NCBI GenBank assembly: GCA_025782575.1 | Contig: JALGYY010000001.1 | Coordinates: 1 to 64,000 of the forward strand | Reading direction: 5' to 3' | DNA from: a bacterium | GTDB lineage: Bacteria; Orphanbacterota; Orphanbacteria; Orphanbacterales; Orphanbacteraceae | DNA: 64,000 nucleotides | Shown here: positions 8,451-17,265 of the stretch, one piece after another | Layout of the letters: every line of letters starts with the position of its first letter | How positions within the stretch are numbered: position 1 is the first letter of the stretch | Position numbers and translations under genes: made by a program | Notes under the pieces: model-generated | Database searches by the model: none | What the model saw: only the letters and a program-made list of their open reading frames with translations | Told to the model about the DNA's origin: nothing

Positions 8451-8923
8451 GCATTCCCTTCCACTCGAATGACCTGTTCGTTCATCTTACCGGACTGAAG
8501 ATCGTCTTCGGCCTCCTGGGTGAGGGCGTGCACCAGTATCTCATTATCATTGACGATCAAGGAGACCGTACCCGGCGTGAGTGTGATCGAGTTAGCGAAT
8601 ATCACGCGGCCCACCTCCCCTTTCTGGCCGGCAGGCGTGCGTATCAGACGCGGGGCGATCGGCAGGGATGGCGAGAGGATGATTCTGGCAACGGCGAGAT
8701 TCGACAGAATCACCTGCCAGGCAAGCCAGGGGAGGTAGATCAGGAGCCTGCCTGTGATCTCGACCGGCACGGCTTCGTTGTCCACGACGTTCATGCGGTG
8801 CGTAATCGCAAGCACCAACGCGCATGAGGCGACACCGAACGAAATAATAAGCGGGCTGTAGTGCCCTGACCAGAGCAACCAGACAGCCATCAGGGTCACC
8901 CCGAGCCCGATGAGATACTTCAA
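8447..8923 (-). CDS. mrpE: Mrp-type antiporter subunit E
   Basis: A 158-residue protein with two or three N-terminal membrane helices and a soluble C-terminal region, matching MrpE/MnhE. The NSITLTPGTVSLIVND segment is the diagnostic motif. The start is TTG at 8923, preceded by GGGAGG at suitable distance. It is the first gene of the ten-gene operon, so control of the whole antiporter likely acts upstream of here, where two inverted repeats lie. Confidence 0.9.
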   Translation of the reverse strand: MKYLIGLGVTLMAVWLLWSGHYSPLIISFGVASCALVLAITHRMNVVDNEAVPVEITGRLLIYLPWLAWQVILSNLAVARIILSPSLPIAPRLIRTPAGQKGEVGRVIFANSITLTPGTVSLIVNDNEILVHALTQEAEDDLQSGKMNEQVIRVEGNA

Positions 8924-8936
8924 AGGGACAACCTCC

Positions 8937-8989
8937 CTGGATCAGAACGATCCAGCTCCATTCTTACACTGTTCTCCCGGCCGGGAGAA
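8937..8989 (-). promoter_or_regulatory. Two inverted repeats upstream of the antiporter operon
   Basis: CTGGATC and GATCCAG (8937-8943, 8949-8955) form a 7-bp inverted repeat around AGAAC. TTCTCCCGGCCGGGAGAA (8972-8989) is a perfect 18-bp palindrome. Both lie 14-66 nt upstream of the mrpE start. They could be operators; the palindrome could instead end the transcript of the gene that stops at 9079, but no T-run follows it. No clear -35/-10 pair was found. Confidence 0.35.
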
Positions 8990-9078
8990 GCATGTTTGTA
9001 CGGGGGAAGACCCCATCGACACAGATCAGTACTATCCCTATCGGAATATTCCCGTAATTCGTTAATCCGCCCCAGAAT

Positions 9079-10413
9079 TCAATGTTCCTTCATCTCCGGA
9101 TCGATTGGTGAGATACGCTTCAATTGGCGCAGCTTGCCTGACCGCTCCCTCTCGATAAAATCGACATACTCGAACCGCGTCGAAAAATGATCGCCGAACT
9201 CGTCCGCGAGAAGCCTGTTCAGCGTCTCTTCCACGCCAGGCTCGAAATCTCTTCCTCGTACAATGCGAAAAGTGATCTCCTGGTCGTTCTGAATGACCTG
9301 GAACTGCCTGATCGCCTCACCTTCATGCTGTACCTCTTTAAAGATATACGAAAAAAATGCCGCGTTGTATTTGGCGCCGCCAGGGCCGATCACCGTGTCG
9401 TAGGCCCGGCCATGCACATTTTCGAGTAGCTGCTGGGGGCGGCCGCAGGGACATGTCTTCTTCGTCAGTATCCCGTAGTCGCCCGAATCGTACCGCACGA
9501 GAGGTTCGATCCGATTGTGGAGTTCGGTCAGCAGGAACCGGCCTTCACCCTTTGATACGATCTCCCCCGAATCCGTCAGTATTTCAACGTAGAGATTCTC
9601 ACTGTTGATGTGCAGCCTACCCTGCTCACAGTCGTGGGCGATCGATCCGACTTCGGCACAGCCGTATTCATCAAATACTTTGACCCCGTAGGCGCGTTCC
9701 ATGTCGCTCCTCATGGAGTCAGTCAGTATTTCGGCGGTCGGGATTACGGCTCGAAGCTCCGGCAAGGGCCGTCCATCGAGCTTACTGTCGATCAGGTACC
9801 GTGCGAAGTCATGGATAACCGATGTGTATCCATAGATGTAAGAGGGGCTCTGACGTCTCATACGGGCGAGATACTTCTCGAATGTCCTCTCATTATACCG
9901 GAATGCGGAATAGCGCGACCGGTTGAGAAGGAAATCGCGCACCTTGTGCTTCCAGGCGTCCCCCCTCTGAAGCGGCACACCCCAGAACCGGGCCTGCCGC
10001 GCGCCGGGACGAATGCCCGCCCACCCATAGCTCCTGTAGGTTGCCGCCTGCTCCCGAGCCATGGCCTCCCGGTCCTTGTAAACCTTGAGCGGTTCGCTCG
10101 TCGATCCCGACGTAATTTTGACTGTCACACCTCCGGCGGGAGCGCCGCTCATGAACCGGGCAGCGTTCTCTTTCAACATGGCCTTGCTGATCACCGGCAG
10201 TGACTCAAAAGAAGAAAACTGACCATCTCGATAGAAGGGGATCTTCTTGCTGATAAATCGAAAGAGATTACTGATGGCGATATTCTGATACTCGATTATC
10301 TCCGCCGGACTCCGAAGACCGGGACGCTCGTACTCCTGCAGATAACGGAAAGTCGCCTCTCGCCTGAAAACGGCAGCAGAACGATAAATCAGATTGGCAA
10401 TTGTTTCGTTCAT
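9079..10413 (-). CDS. CapK/PaaK-like adenylate-forming enzyme (phenylacetate-CoA ligase family)
   Basis: A 444-residue protein of the phenylacetate-CoA ligase/coenzyme F390 synthetase branch of the ANL superfamily. Visible features are the phosphate loop ITSGSTSEPLKVYKD near residue 100, the YGCAEVG motif near 250, LVRYDSGDYG near 310 and a CPCGRP motif, followed by the small mobile C-terminal domain ending with SGKLRQLKR. The enzyme would activate a carboxylic acid as an acyl-adenylate; the acid is unknown. CapK-type members of this family sit in polysaccharide clusters, which fits the GT4 gene 4 nt upstream. An aromatic-degradation role is less likely because no paa genes are nearby. Confidence 0.85.
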   Translation of the reverse strand: MNETIANLIYRSAAVFRREATFRYLQEYERPGLRSPAEIIEYQNIAISNLFRFISKKIPFYRDGQFSSFESLPVISKAMLKENAARFMSGAPAGGVTVKITSGSTSEPLKVYKDREAMAREQAATYRSYGWAGIRPGARQARFWGVPLQRGDAWKHKVRDFLLNRSRYSAFRYNERTFEKYLARMRRQSPSYIYGYTSVIHDFARYLIDSKLDGRPLPELRAVIPTAEILTDSMRSDMERAYGVKVFDEYGCAEVGSIAHDCEQGRLHINSENLYVEILTDSGEIVSKGEGRFLLTELHNRIEPLVRYDSGDYGILTKKTCPCGRPQQLLENVHGRAYDTVIGPGGAKYNAAFFSYIFKEVQHEGEAIRQFQVIQNDQEITFRIVRGRDFEPGVEETLNRLLADEFGDHFSTRFEYVDFIERERSGKLRQLKRISPIDPEMKEH

Positions 10414-10417
10414 TCGT

Positions 10418-11392
10418 TCAAGACCGCACTGATTCCTCGATGATCCGACGGATCGGTTCGAATGTATCGTTCCATTCCTTTTCGAACTGAGGTTTGAAGG
10501 TACGCATCCGTTCGCTGTAACGCTCAGGATGACTGAGATACTCGCGAATTACACGCCGATAGTCTTCGACGCTGTTCTCCGCATAGAGCCCTCCTTCCGC
10601 GAACACACGGCGGGCGATCTCCGAACCGATCAGCAGAACGGGAACGCCCACCGAGACCGCTTCGTAAGCGCCGCATACGAGCACCTTCTCGTCAGTTGTA
10701 AGGTCGATGAGCAGGTCTGAATTCTGGATCAGCCCCTCGAACTCACCAGCCGGGATGTAATCCGCGAAGATGACCCTGTCCGATTCATATCGCAGCAGAC
10801 TTCCCGCCTTACTTTTCCTGCCGGTTATGACGAGGGTGAACGGTTCGTCGATCCCGGAAGCCGCTTCCAGAAACTCGCCGATCGGTTCGTCCCAGTTGTA
10901 GGAACAGATCAAAGTAAACAGAGGCCCTGTCATATCGGCGAATCGAGCAGGCAGGGGAGCGCGACCGATATCCGGCAGTCGATCGGGAAGCACGATCGGG
11001 GTTCCCCCTAGAACCTTGGTGGAATCCGCCAGTTTTCCATTGCTGATAAAGGTCCAGTCCGCACGGCGAAGCGCTGATCCGACGATCCCGCGAAGGATTC
11101 GGTCAGGATTACCGGCGTAGTTCGGGATGGCATTATGTGCATCGATCACGAGAACGTAACCCCGCAACGGCTTCAACATCGCGGCGATCCATGCCAGGAA
11201 AATCGAGGGGGACTGCACGAATACCACGCTGAAACGCCGGCCGAACAGGATCGCCACCGTATCCAGAGCGCTCCTGAGATAACGTAACGGGCGAGGCAGA
11301 TTATTGTGATCGATCTCTCGATACTCACAACCAAACGCCTCGGCGAGTTCAACACTACGCCTGTGTCTTTCCCATGTGATCCAGATCTTCAT
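10418..11392 (-). CDS. GT4-like glycosyltransferase
   Basis: A 324-residue protein that starts MKIWITWERHRRSVELAEAF, with a GT-B fold pattern: an N-terminal Rossmann half (IDAHNAIPNYAG around residue 100) and a C-terminal half with LFTLICSYNWDEP, the EFEGLIQNSDLLIDLTTDE segment and VSVGVPVLLIG. The helix near the end corresponds to the nucleotide-sugar binding E-x7-E region of GT4 enzymes but is degenerate (CGAYEAVSVGVP). The start at 11392 is chosen over 11416 because GGAGA lies 6-7 nt upstream. It is cotranscribed with the CapK-like gene. Donor and acceptor sugars are unknown. Confidence 0.78.
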   Translation of the reverse strand: MKIWITWERHRRSVELAEAFGCEYREIDHNNLPRPLRYLRSALDTVAILFGRRFSVVFVQSPSIFLAWIAAMLKPLRGYVLVIDAHNAIPNYAGNPDRILRGIVGSALRRADWTFISNGKLADSTKVLGGTPIVLPDRLPDIGRAPLPARFADMTGPLFTLICSYNWDEPIGEFLEAASGIDEPFTLVITGRKSKAGSLLRYESDRVIFADYIPAGEFEGLIQNSDLLIDLTTDEKVLVCGAYEAVSVGVPVLLIGSEIARRVFAEGGLYAENSVEDYRRVIREYLSHPERYSERMRTFKPQFEKEWNDTFEPIRRIIEESVRS

Positions 11393-11449
11393 CGCATCTC
11401 CGAAAGGCGCCATCATGCTAACTCAAATATCGACCACGGAAAAGAACGG

Positions 11450-12061
11450 CTACACCTGCCTCCTGTCGAACCATCGAGCTAGAACGATGAGCGGCACTGT
11501 CCAGACGATCTCGATGGCAAGGGCGAGGGCATTCCGCGCGCTGATGACCGAGGAAATCCACATGGATGTCGAATCGTGAGTGGAAGCGACATGGCTTACA
11601 CCCATAAGGAGCTGTATGGGAGAAAGAAACGGCTCGGAACTGATCGGCCAGAAAAGGGGAATCCCGTATGGAAGCCGCCCGTCGGGACCGACAAGGTCCA
11701 TGGCGAGATGGGAAATCCAGCCGAATGCGGCGAGCGCGAACATGTGACGACGCGCGATTCCGGTTATGGGAAGTGAGCCGGCGATCAGACCCGCACACAG
11801 CGCAAAAGCGATGCTGTGTGTGATCCCCTGATGGTAGAGGGCAGGCTTCCCCATGAGAATGCCGGGAAGAAAATCAAGATCCGGTGCGACGGAGAAGAAA
11901 CCGGCCACCATGTAGGGCGCCCATCGGCTGAAGAAGCCGATGGGACCGCTGTCTGATGAAATGCCTGCTGAAATGCCCGTCACGCCCACCCTGTTCCAGG
12001 CAGGCCGCAGGAGCGACGCCACAGCGATTCCGGCAAGTGCATGTCCGATCGGTGTGGCCAG
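11450..12061 (-). CDS. DUF457/YdjM-type membrane-bound metal-dependent hydrolase family protein
   Basis: A membrane protein of about 203 residues with the family pattern: the start ATPIGHALAGIAVASL, then DLDFLPGI, YHQGITHSIAFALCAG and WISHLAMDLVG. Conserved His and Asp residues in these segments are thought to bind metal. No ATG fits this N-terminus. The best start is CTG at 12061-12059, because AGGAGG lies 6 nt upstream and the protein then begins exactly where homologues do. An upstream in-frame ATG at 12334 would overlap the divergent gene and add about 90 residues of unlikely composition. The name is a family label; the biochemical role is not established. Confidence 0.75.
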   Translation of the reverse strand: MATPIGHALAGIAVASLLRPAWNRVGVTGISAGISSDSGPIGFFSRWAPYMVAGFFSVAPDLDFLPGILMGKPALYHQGITHSIAFALCAGLIAGSLPITGIARRHMFALAAFGWISHLAMDLVGPDGRLPYGIPLFWPISSEPFLSPIQLLMGVSHVASTHDSTSMWISSVISARNALALAIEIVWTVPLIVLARWFDRRQV

Positions 12062-12315
12062 ATCATCCCTCCTGAGACTGAGATCTGTTTCCTCGGAGCG
12101 TCCCCGGCTCACAATATACGGGAGTACCGGCTGATGCAAATGGAGCCTGAGAAAGCAGGGATCCGGGGAGGTCACCCGGTCGGAAGCCCGGTTTCTTCCG
12201 CTCCGCTCTTGTCCGGCCCGGTCTGTCATGCGATCGTGTAGGTTAATTACTCTCCGCGGGATTACTCGAGCCCGGGTGAATCGCCGCCAATCCTCGTTCA
12301 GGAAGGAGCCTATAC

Positions 12316-13335
12316 ATGCGGGAGCCGGCTGCACTTATAACAGGGGCGAACGGTGAGGTCGGACACGGGCTCATCCGCAGCCTCTCCGCCAACGGGACCA
12401 GAAATATTCTGGCCCTCGATCTTCAACCGATCGATCCCCGGATCGCCGGCCTTTGCAGAGAAACCTACGAGGGGAGCATACTCGACAAGCACCTGATCGA
12501 GCGGATCGTGAGCGAGTACAAGATTCGTGAGATCTATCACTTGGCCGCGCTTCTTTCCACCCGTGCCGAGTTCACCCCCGAATCCGCCCACGAAGTGAAC
12601 GTGGAAGGGACGCTCAGCCTTCTGAAGGTTGCGCTATCTCAAGGTACATGGCAGGCGGAACCGGTAAAATTTCTGTTTCCCAGTTCCATCGCTATCTTCG
12701 GCCTCCCTGACCTCGGGATCAAAGCGGCGGAGACGAAAGTAAAGGAGTGGCGGTGGACGAAGCCGACGACAATGTATGGCTGTAACAAGCTCTACTGTGA
12801 GCAGCTCGGCCGCTACTACTCTGATCACTACCGGCAGCTATCCGATGAAAAAGAACCGGTCACCGTGGACTTTCGATGCCTCCGGTATCCGGGACTGATC
12901 AGCGCCGACACTCTGCCCCAGGGGGGAACGAGTGATTTTGCTCCTGAAATGATCCACGCTGCAGCTCAGGGTAAACCGTATGCCTGCTTCGTACGGGAAG
13001 ATACGGTCATTCCGTTCATGGTCATGCCGGACGCGATCGACGCTATCCTGAAGCTTGCCGCAGTTGAAGAATCGCAGCTCACCAGGCGGGTTTATAATGT
13101 GACGAGTTTCTCTCTCACGGCGGGCGCCATTCGTGATCGGGTCATCCGTCACTTTCCCGGCGCTGTGGTGACGTTCGAGCCGGATCTGAAGAGACAGGCG
13201 ATTGTCGACTCCTGGCCTGGCGACGTGGATGACTCGCTCGCTCGATCCGACTGGGATTGGGAACCGAAATACGATGCGGATAGCGCGTTCGCCGACTACC
13301 TCGTGCCTGCGATTTCCAGGTACTACGCGAAGTAG
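12316..13335 (+). CDS. L-threonine 3-dehydrogenase, short-chain dehydrogenase (UDP-galactose 4-epimerase-like) type
   Basis: A 339-residue extended SDR. TGANGEVGHGL near residue 9 is the NAD-binding Gly motif and YGCNKLYCE near 155 contains the catalytic Tyr-x3-Lys. The segments RYPGLISADT, GGTSDFAPEM, MPDAIDA, YNVTSFS and QAIVDSWPGDVDDS follow in the same order as in SDR-type threonine dehydrogenases (archaeal and animal TDH). The expected reaction is NAD-dependent oxidation of L-threonine to 2-amino-3-oxobutyrate in the cytoplasm. No kbl (2-amino-3-ketobutyrate ligase) gene is adjacent. AAGGAG precedes the ATG. A sugar-nucleotide epimerase role is possible but fits these motifs less well. 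Confidence 0.8.
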   Translation: MREPAALITGANGEVGHGLIRSLSANGTRNILALDLQPIDPRIAGLCRETYEGSILDKHLIERIVSEYKIREIYHLAALLSTRAEFTPESAHEVNVEGTLSLLKVALSQGTWQAEPVKFLFPSSIAIFGLPDLGIKAAETKVKEWRWTKPTTMYGCNKLYCEQLGRYYSDHYRQLSDEKEPVTVDFRCLRYPGLISADTLPQGGTSDFAPEMIHAAAQGKPYACFVREDTVIPFMVMPDAIDAILKLAAVEESQLTRRVYNVTSFSLTAGAIRDRVIRHFPGAVVTFEPDLKRQAIVDSWPGDVDDSLARSDWDWEPKYDADSAFADYLVPAISRYYAK

Positions 13336-13364
13336 TCAGCTGTCCGCCACCCGCCAAGTCCAGG

Positions 13365-14249
13365 CTACCCCTTGAGTGCCGGGCCCATCATCTTCCGGGC
13401 AAATTCAGCGATAGTGGTTTTGGTCGTTGTCTCGGCGGAACGACTCTCCGCCGGCTCGAGCAAGCCCTTCCCCATACCGACGTACATTTCGAGATACGAC
13501 TCGGTAAGGTCGGCGGTCAGGCCCATCCCCATCATCGCGTCCTTCGCCTGGTCCGGAGTCACAGCCACGTAGTTGACTTCCCGGCCGAGCGCCTCACCGA
13601 TCCCGGACGCCGCCTCATCAAATGTGAGATTGGCCGGGCCGTGTACGCCCTGATAAATCCGACCGGTCCACGATCGATCAAGGAGCCGTTTTGCCGCTTC
13701 TCCGGAAATGTCGTCGGTCGCTACCATCGGAATTCGGCTATCCCCTCCGGTCGGCATGAAGATGCTCCCCATCGATCCGATCGTTTCGAGATGCATCAGA
13801 AAGTTTTCCATGAAAAAGGCCGGCCTGAGATGAACGATGTTCGTCGCTACCTCGTCCAGCATCTTCTCGACGAAGTGAAGCCCTTTAATGGGCCCGGTTC
13901 CTGATTCGTGCTGAGCTCCCACGCTCGAGAGATTCACCACATGAGGAATCTTGTTCGCTCGGATCGCGGCGGCGGCGACTTTCCCCAGTTTCAGCTGATG
14001 AGCGTGGAGATCGTCAGTGGCATAGTCCGGCGGAGTGAGCCAGAAAAGCGCCTCTGTGCCCGCCGTCGCTTCGATCAGATAAGCTTCATCTTCGAGCGAA
14101 CCTTGCAGAGCCTTCGCACCCCGCGCTGTGAACTCTGAAACCTTGGCCGGATCGCGGACCAGAAGCGTGACCTCTGCACCCGCTTTCAGAAGCCGGTCGG
14201 TGAGGGCTCTTCCGATGTTCCCGGTGGGAGTCGTGACTGCAATACTCAT
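13365..14249 (-). CDS. NmrA-like NAD(P)-binding protein (atypical SDR)
   Basis: A 294-residue protein with an N-terminal TPTGNIGRALTDRLL dinucleotide-binding motif and the NmrA/HSCARG-family pattern VTLLVRDPAKV, FWLTPP, VNLSSVGAQHES and LRPAFFMENFL. The catalytic Tyr-x3-Lys of classical SDRs is absent, as usual in this group, whose members act as redox sensors or NAD(P)H-dependent reductases. Start and stop place it last in a three-gene operon; its ATG overlaps the stop of the START-like gene as ATGA. Substrate unknown. Confidence 0.82.
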   Translation of the reverse strand: MSIAVTTPTGNIGRALTDRLLKAGAEVTLLVRDPAKVSEFTARGAKALQGSLEDEAYLIEATAGTEALFWLTPPDYATDDLHAHQLKLGKVAAAAIRANKIPHVVNLSSVGAQHESGTGPIKGLHFVEKMLDEVATNIVHLRPAFFMENFLMHLETIGSMGSIFMPTGGDSRIPMVATDDISGEAAKRLLDRSWTGRIYQGVHGPANLTFDEAASGIGEALGREVNYVAVTPDQAKDAMMGMGLTADLTESYLEMYVGMGKGLLEPAESRSAETTTKTTIAEFARKMMGPALKG

Positions 14250-15127
14250 TCTATTATCCCCTTAAGTTTAACTCGCCTTTGGTGAACTCCCTCGACCCAA
14301 TGTCCCTGTTCAATCCGCATGGGCTCGCCGTCTCCTCCGGTCCATGGAGTGTCCAGCTTGGCCTGATAGGCGACCATATTCGGAGCGCGGCTCTTCACTT
14401 CGTTCAGAACATCATCGAGCGTAGCCATCGCCCACCGTAAGACGAAGCTGTCCGGTATCAGGCCACCGACTACGGTAGTCACATGGTAGATGAGGAGAGT
14501 TTTATCCTCGCGCAGTTTGATGGCGATCCACGCTCCATGATTGACCGGAGTGTAGATCGAGTTTCGGGCGGTCTCGAGGTCAAGTCCCTCGACTTTGCCT
14601 GCAGCGACCGAGCGGAGGGCCAGAGGCTTTCCATCTTCCGCGAGGGTCCAGGTCTGCTCCCAGGCTCTTCCCCTCGTATTCTCAGAAAGATTGATCGTAT
14701 TCCGCAGCTTGATGATCCAGTGCCGGTCGGCAATCGGCCATGGAAGATCCAGGTGATGATACCAGTCGGCGTTCCCCCGCCCGAGATCCGCCAGTAGAAG
14801 CATGCTGAGACCTTCAATCGGTTCAAACGTCGGATCGAGCGCGGCGAGCCAGACCGACTGTCTCGGCTCATCGATCAGGATATACCCGATCGCACGCTGG
14901 GGATCATCAGGACCACCAGTCTTCACCCGACGCTTCGCCACGTCACCTCGGAGAATCTCATCGATCTCCTTTCCGCTCGGCATGGCCACTTCGGTTTTCG
15001 AGAATCGGTTGAAAAAGGCGATGGCCGCACGAATCTCGTTCGGCCTGATCTCATCGCCCGCCCCGTCCGCCGGCGAGGCCAGCAGACCCAATAGTAAGGG
15101 AAGGAATGTAAGCTTCATAATTTTCAT
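14246..15127 (-). CDS. Secreted START/SRPBCC-like domain protein
   Basis: A 293-residue protein with a signal peptide (MKIMKLTFLPLLLGLLASPADGAG). The mature part resembles START-type lipid-binding proteins: an LDLPWPIADRHWIIKLRNT segment, a WEQTWTL strand, an NHGAWIAIKL segment and a final VTTVVGGLIPDSFVLRWAM helix, the usual order of a helix-grip fold. Such proteins bind hydrophobic ligands in the periplasm. It overlaps the upstream sulfatase-like gene by one nucleotide and the downstream NmrA-like gene by four. Ligand unknown; the fold is recognised by pattern only. Confidence 0.65.
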   Translation of the reverse strand: MKIMKLTFLPLLLGLLASPADGAGDEIRPNEIRAAIAFFNRFSKTEVAMPSGKEIDEILRGDVAKRRVKTGGPDDPQRAIGYILIDEPRQSVWLAALDPTFEPIEGLSMLLLADLGRGNADWYHHLDLPWPIADRHWIIKLRNTINLSENTRGRAWEQTWTLAEDGKPLALRSVAAGKVEGLDLETARNSIYTPVNHGAWIAIKLREDKTLLIYHVTTVVGGLIPDSFVLRWAMATLDDVLNEVKSRAPNMVAYQAKLDTPWTGGDGEPMRIEQGHWVEGVHQRRVKLKGIIE

Positions 15128-16947
15128 CAGTCCAGATACCCCAAAGCACGGAGACGTTCGCGTGTCTCCGAGTCCATTTCGTTCATGAGTTCCCGCCCCT
15201 CGTCTCCGGTCAGGTCCTCCGGTTCCACCTCGGCGATGAGCGCGAGCAACTGCTCATCCATGCGAGCCAGCCGATCGGGATCATCGGACGATCGATCGAT
15301 TCGCTCACCGGGATCCTGCCGGAGATCGAATAGTTTCCGTTCACCGGTTTTCAGGTTGTGTGTCATCTTCCAGTCCCGCCCACGGAGCGCATAGCGTCGC
15401 CCGTGCCTGCAAAGCGCCAGGCGAAGGGAATCCTCCTCGCGCTCCCCCTCCATGAGAGGTGTCCAGTCTTCGCCGTCGAACGTTTCGCCCTCCAGTCCCG
15501 CCAGAGAGAGTACGGTCGGAACGATATCATGATTCTGGGCGATTTCCCCGATTACGGTCCCTCGGGCCACCATGCCGGGGTACAACACTATGAGTGGCAC
15601 GCGGAGTACTGAATCATACACATCTTCGTGCCGAAAATAGGGCTCGTGATCGCCCAGATTCTCTCCATGATCGGATGTGACGACGACAATCAGATTGTTC
15701 ACCCTATCGATACGCCTGAGATGATCAAAGAGTTCCTTCAGTTTGGCGTCCGCAGCAGCGATCTCCCCATCGTAGAGTGAGATATTACTTGCGAGGCGCA
15801 AAGGGTCTTTTCCGGCATCTGTCCAGTCCCCCTCGGCCACGCGCCCCGGCTCCACCGGAAACATCGAGCGATAAGGCTCGGGCGGCGCGTAAGGAGCGTG
15901 CGGATCGAGCAGATGGAAAAAGAGGAAGAACGGCCGATCGCCAACTTTGTCCAGCCACCGGTGGGTCACGAGCAAGGTCTGATCAACGCCGCCCGCGAAT
16001 TCGTAGCGAATCCGATCGATGATCTCTTTCAGCGCCAACGTCTGCCATAACATGCTGAGCCTCGGGCGGCTCAGCTTCTCCACTTGCCCCGATTCAACGT
16101 ATGTCTGAAAGCCCTGGGAAAATCCGAACTGCTTGCCCAGGAGCAGATTCGTGACAAACCCGCCGGTCAAATATCCCGCTGCCTCGAAATACTCGGCGAC
16201 TGTCGTCACCCGATCGTCAAGATGGTAGCCGTTTTCCCGAACACCGTGGGTGTACGGTGCCTGGCCGGTGAGCATGGAAGCATGGGAGGGACTGCTCTGG
16301 GGCACGGGACAGATCGCCTGGTCGAAACGGATCCCGACAGCGGCGAGCGAATCGATGAATGGCGATGTCTCTCGCCCGTAGCCGTAGCATCCGACATGAT
16401 CCGCACGCATCGTATCGATCGAGACGAGAAGAACGGACGGGCGCGATGGATCAGCCGGGTCGAACGAAGACAACCCGCCTCGTATTAGCGCAATCAAGGC
16501 GGCGAGCGGCAGAGCGATCAGCAGAAGCGTGATTCCTGCCAGCACGGCGGGCCGCCTGGCCATGCGGGTCAGGAATGACGTGAGTGCCACACCACAAACA
16601 ACCGATATGACAAGCGCTCCGAAATCGAGCGCCAGACTCTTCCCGCTTCTGAACGGGGTGGCCGGAAGGAGCGACTTGTTTCCCCAGTAGACCAGTACGA
16701 AGAAGAGGAAAAACGCGATCCAGGCGATACTGACGAGGCGAAGAGCGTTTTGGGGAGCAGTCAGTCGGGCAAGGGCGGCCACGGCAACAGCAGCGGTGAC
16801 GCCGCCGCCGAGGCCGTAAACCAGCATGGAAAACGGGTATGCGGCTGCGATCGCCGGGGTGAAAAGAACGCTCGACAGCAATCCGGCCGCCCCCCCGGCC
16901 ACGAGGCCGGAGACGAACGCGCGAACCACTGCCGATCCAGCTTTCAA
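15127..16947 (-). CDS. Membrane-anchored sulfatase-fold hydrolase
   Basis: A 606-residue protein. Residues 1-170 hold about five membrane helices, and residues 185-560 form an alkaline-phosphatase/sulfatase domain. Metal-binding motifs are visible: LLVSIDTMRADHVGCYGY, LLDPHAPYAPP, VVVTSDHGENLGDH and the HDIVP segment. At the nucleophile site the sequence is SSPSHASMLTG, so Ser or a neighbour replaces the Cys of type I sulfatases and His stands where Arg is usual. True sulfatase activity is therefore uncertain; phospho- or glycerophosphotransfer is an alternative. The start is TTG at 16947 with GGGGAG 7 nt upstream. The end, ERLRALGYLD, is typical. First gene of a three-gene operon. Confidence 0.82.
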   Translation of the reverse strand: MKAGSAVVRAFVSGLVAGGAAGLLSSVLFTPAIAAAYPFSMLVYGLGGGVTAAVAVAALARLTAPQNALRLVSIAWIAFFLFFVLVYWGNKSLLPATPFRSGKSLALDFGALVISVVCGVALTSFLTRMARRPAVLAGITLLLIALPLAALIALIRGGLSSFDPADPSRPSVLLVSIDTMRADHVGCYGYGRETSPFIDSLAAVGIRFDQAICPVPQSSPSHASMLTGQAPYTHGVRENGYHLDDRVTTVAEYFEAAGYLTGGFVTNLLLGKQFGFSQGFQTYVESGQVEKLSRPRLSMLWQTLALKEIIDRIRYEFAGGVDQTLLVTHRWLDKVGDRPFFLFFHLLDPHAPYAPPEPYRSMFPVEPGRVAEGDWTDAGKDPLRLASNISLYDGEIAAADAKLKELFDHLRRIDRVNNLIVVVTSDHGENLGDHEPYFRHEDVYDSVLRVPLIVLYPGMVARGTVIGEIAQNHDIVPTVLSLAGLEGETFDGEDWTPLMEGEREEDSLRLALCRHGRRYALRGRDWKMTHNLKTGERKLFDLRQDPGERIDRSSDDPDRLARMDEQLLALIAEVEPEDLTGDEGRELMNEMDSETRERLRALGYLD

Positions 16948-17265
16948 GGCTGATCTCCCCTAAGATTCAGGTGGTTACAATGACTCGCGAAGTATAGCGA
17001 AGCGTCGGTCCGGTATGATGAAATTTTGACCGGATCCGCTTATCTGACCACTCCCGACCTTGGCGGATCTCTCCTACCCACCTCGCAGGTCCACGTCTTG
17101 CACCCTCTATTCCTCGAATGCGTGCTTCCGCTCTTTCCGGCACGCGCTTTTTTGCCTGTTTTGCAGCAGATTCGCAGAAAACCGGCAAGGTGTCCTCCCC
17201 GACACCACATTCAGCATGAAACTCCGTGCGCCGATCGGGCGCATGATGAAGGGGAGTCTGGCTTC
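16948..17265. other. Divergent intergenic region
   Basis: This is 318 bp between the minus-strand sulfatase-like gene and the plus-strand secreted hydrolase. An open frame continues upstream from 17266 to 17026, but its translation lacks a signal peptide at the start and has a composition unlike the protein. I treat it as non-coding. Promoters for both genes should lie here; no convincing -35/-10 pair or operator was recognised. Confidence 0.5.

Noticed and set aside
17026-17265. Extension of the large hydrolase by 80 N-terminal codons
   Set aside because: The extension lacks a signal peptide at its start and has no ribosome binding site. GTG at 17266 has both a good upstream site and a signal peptide directly after it.
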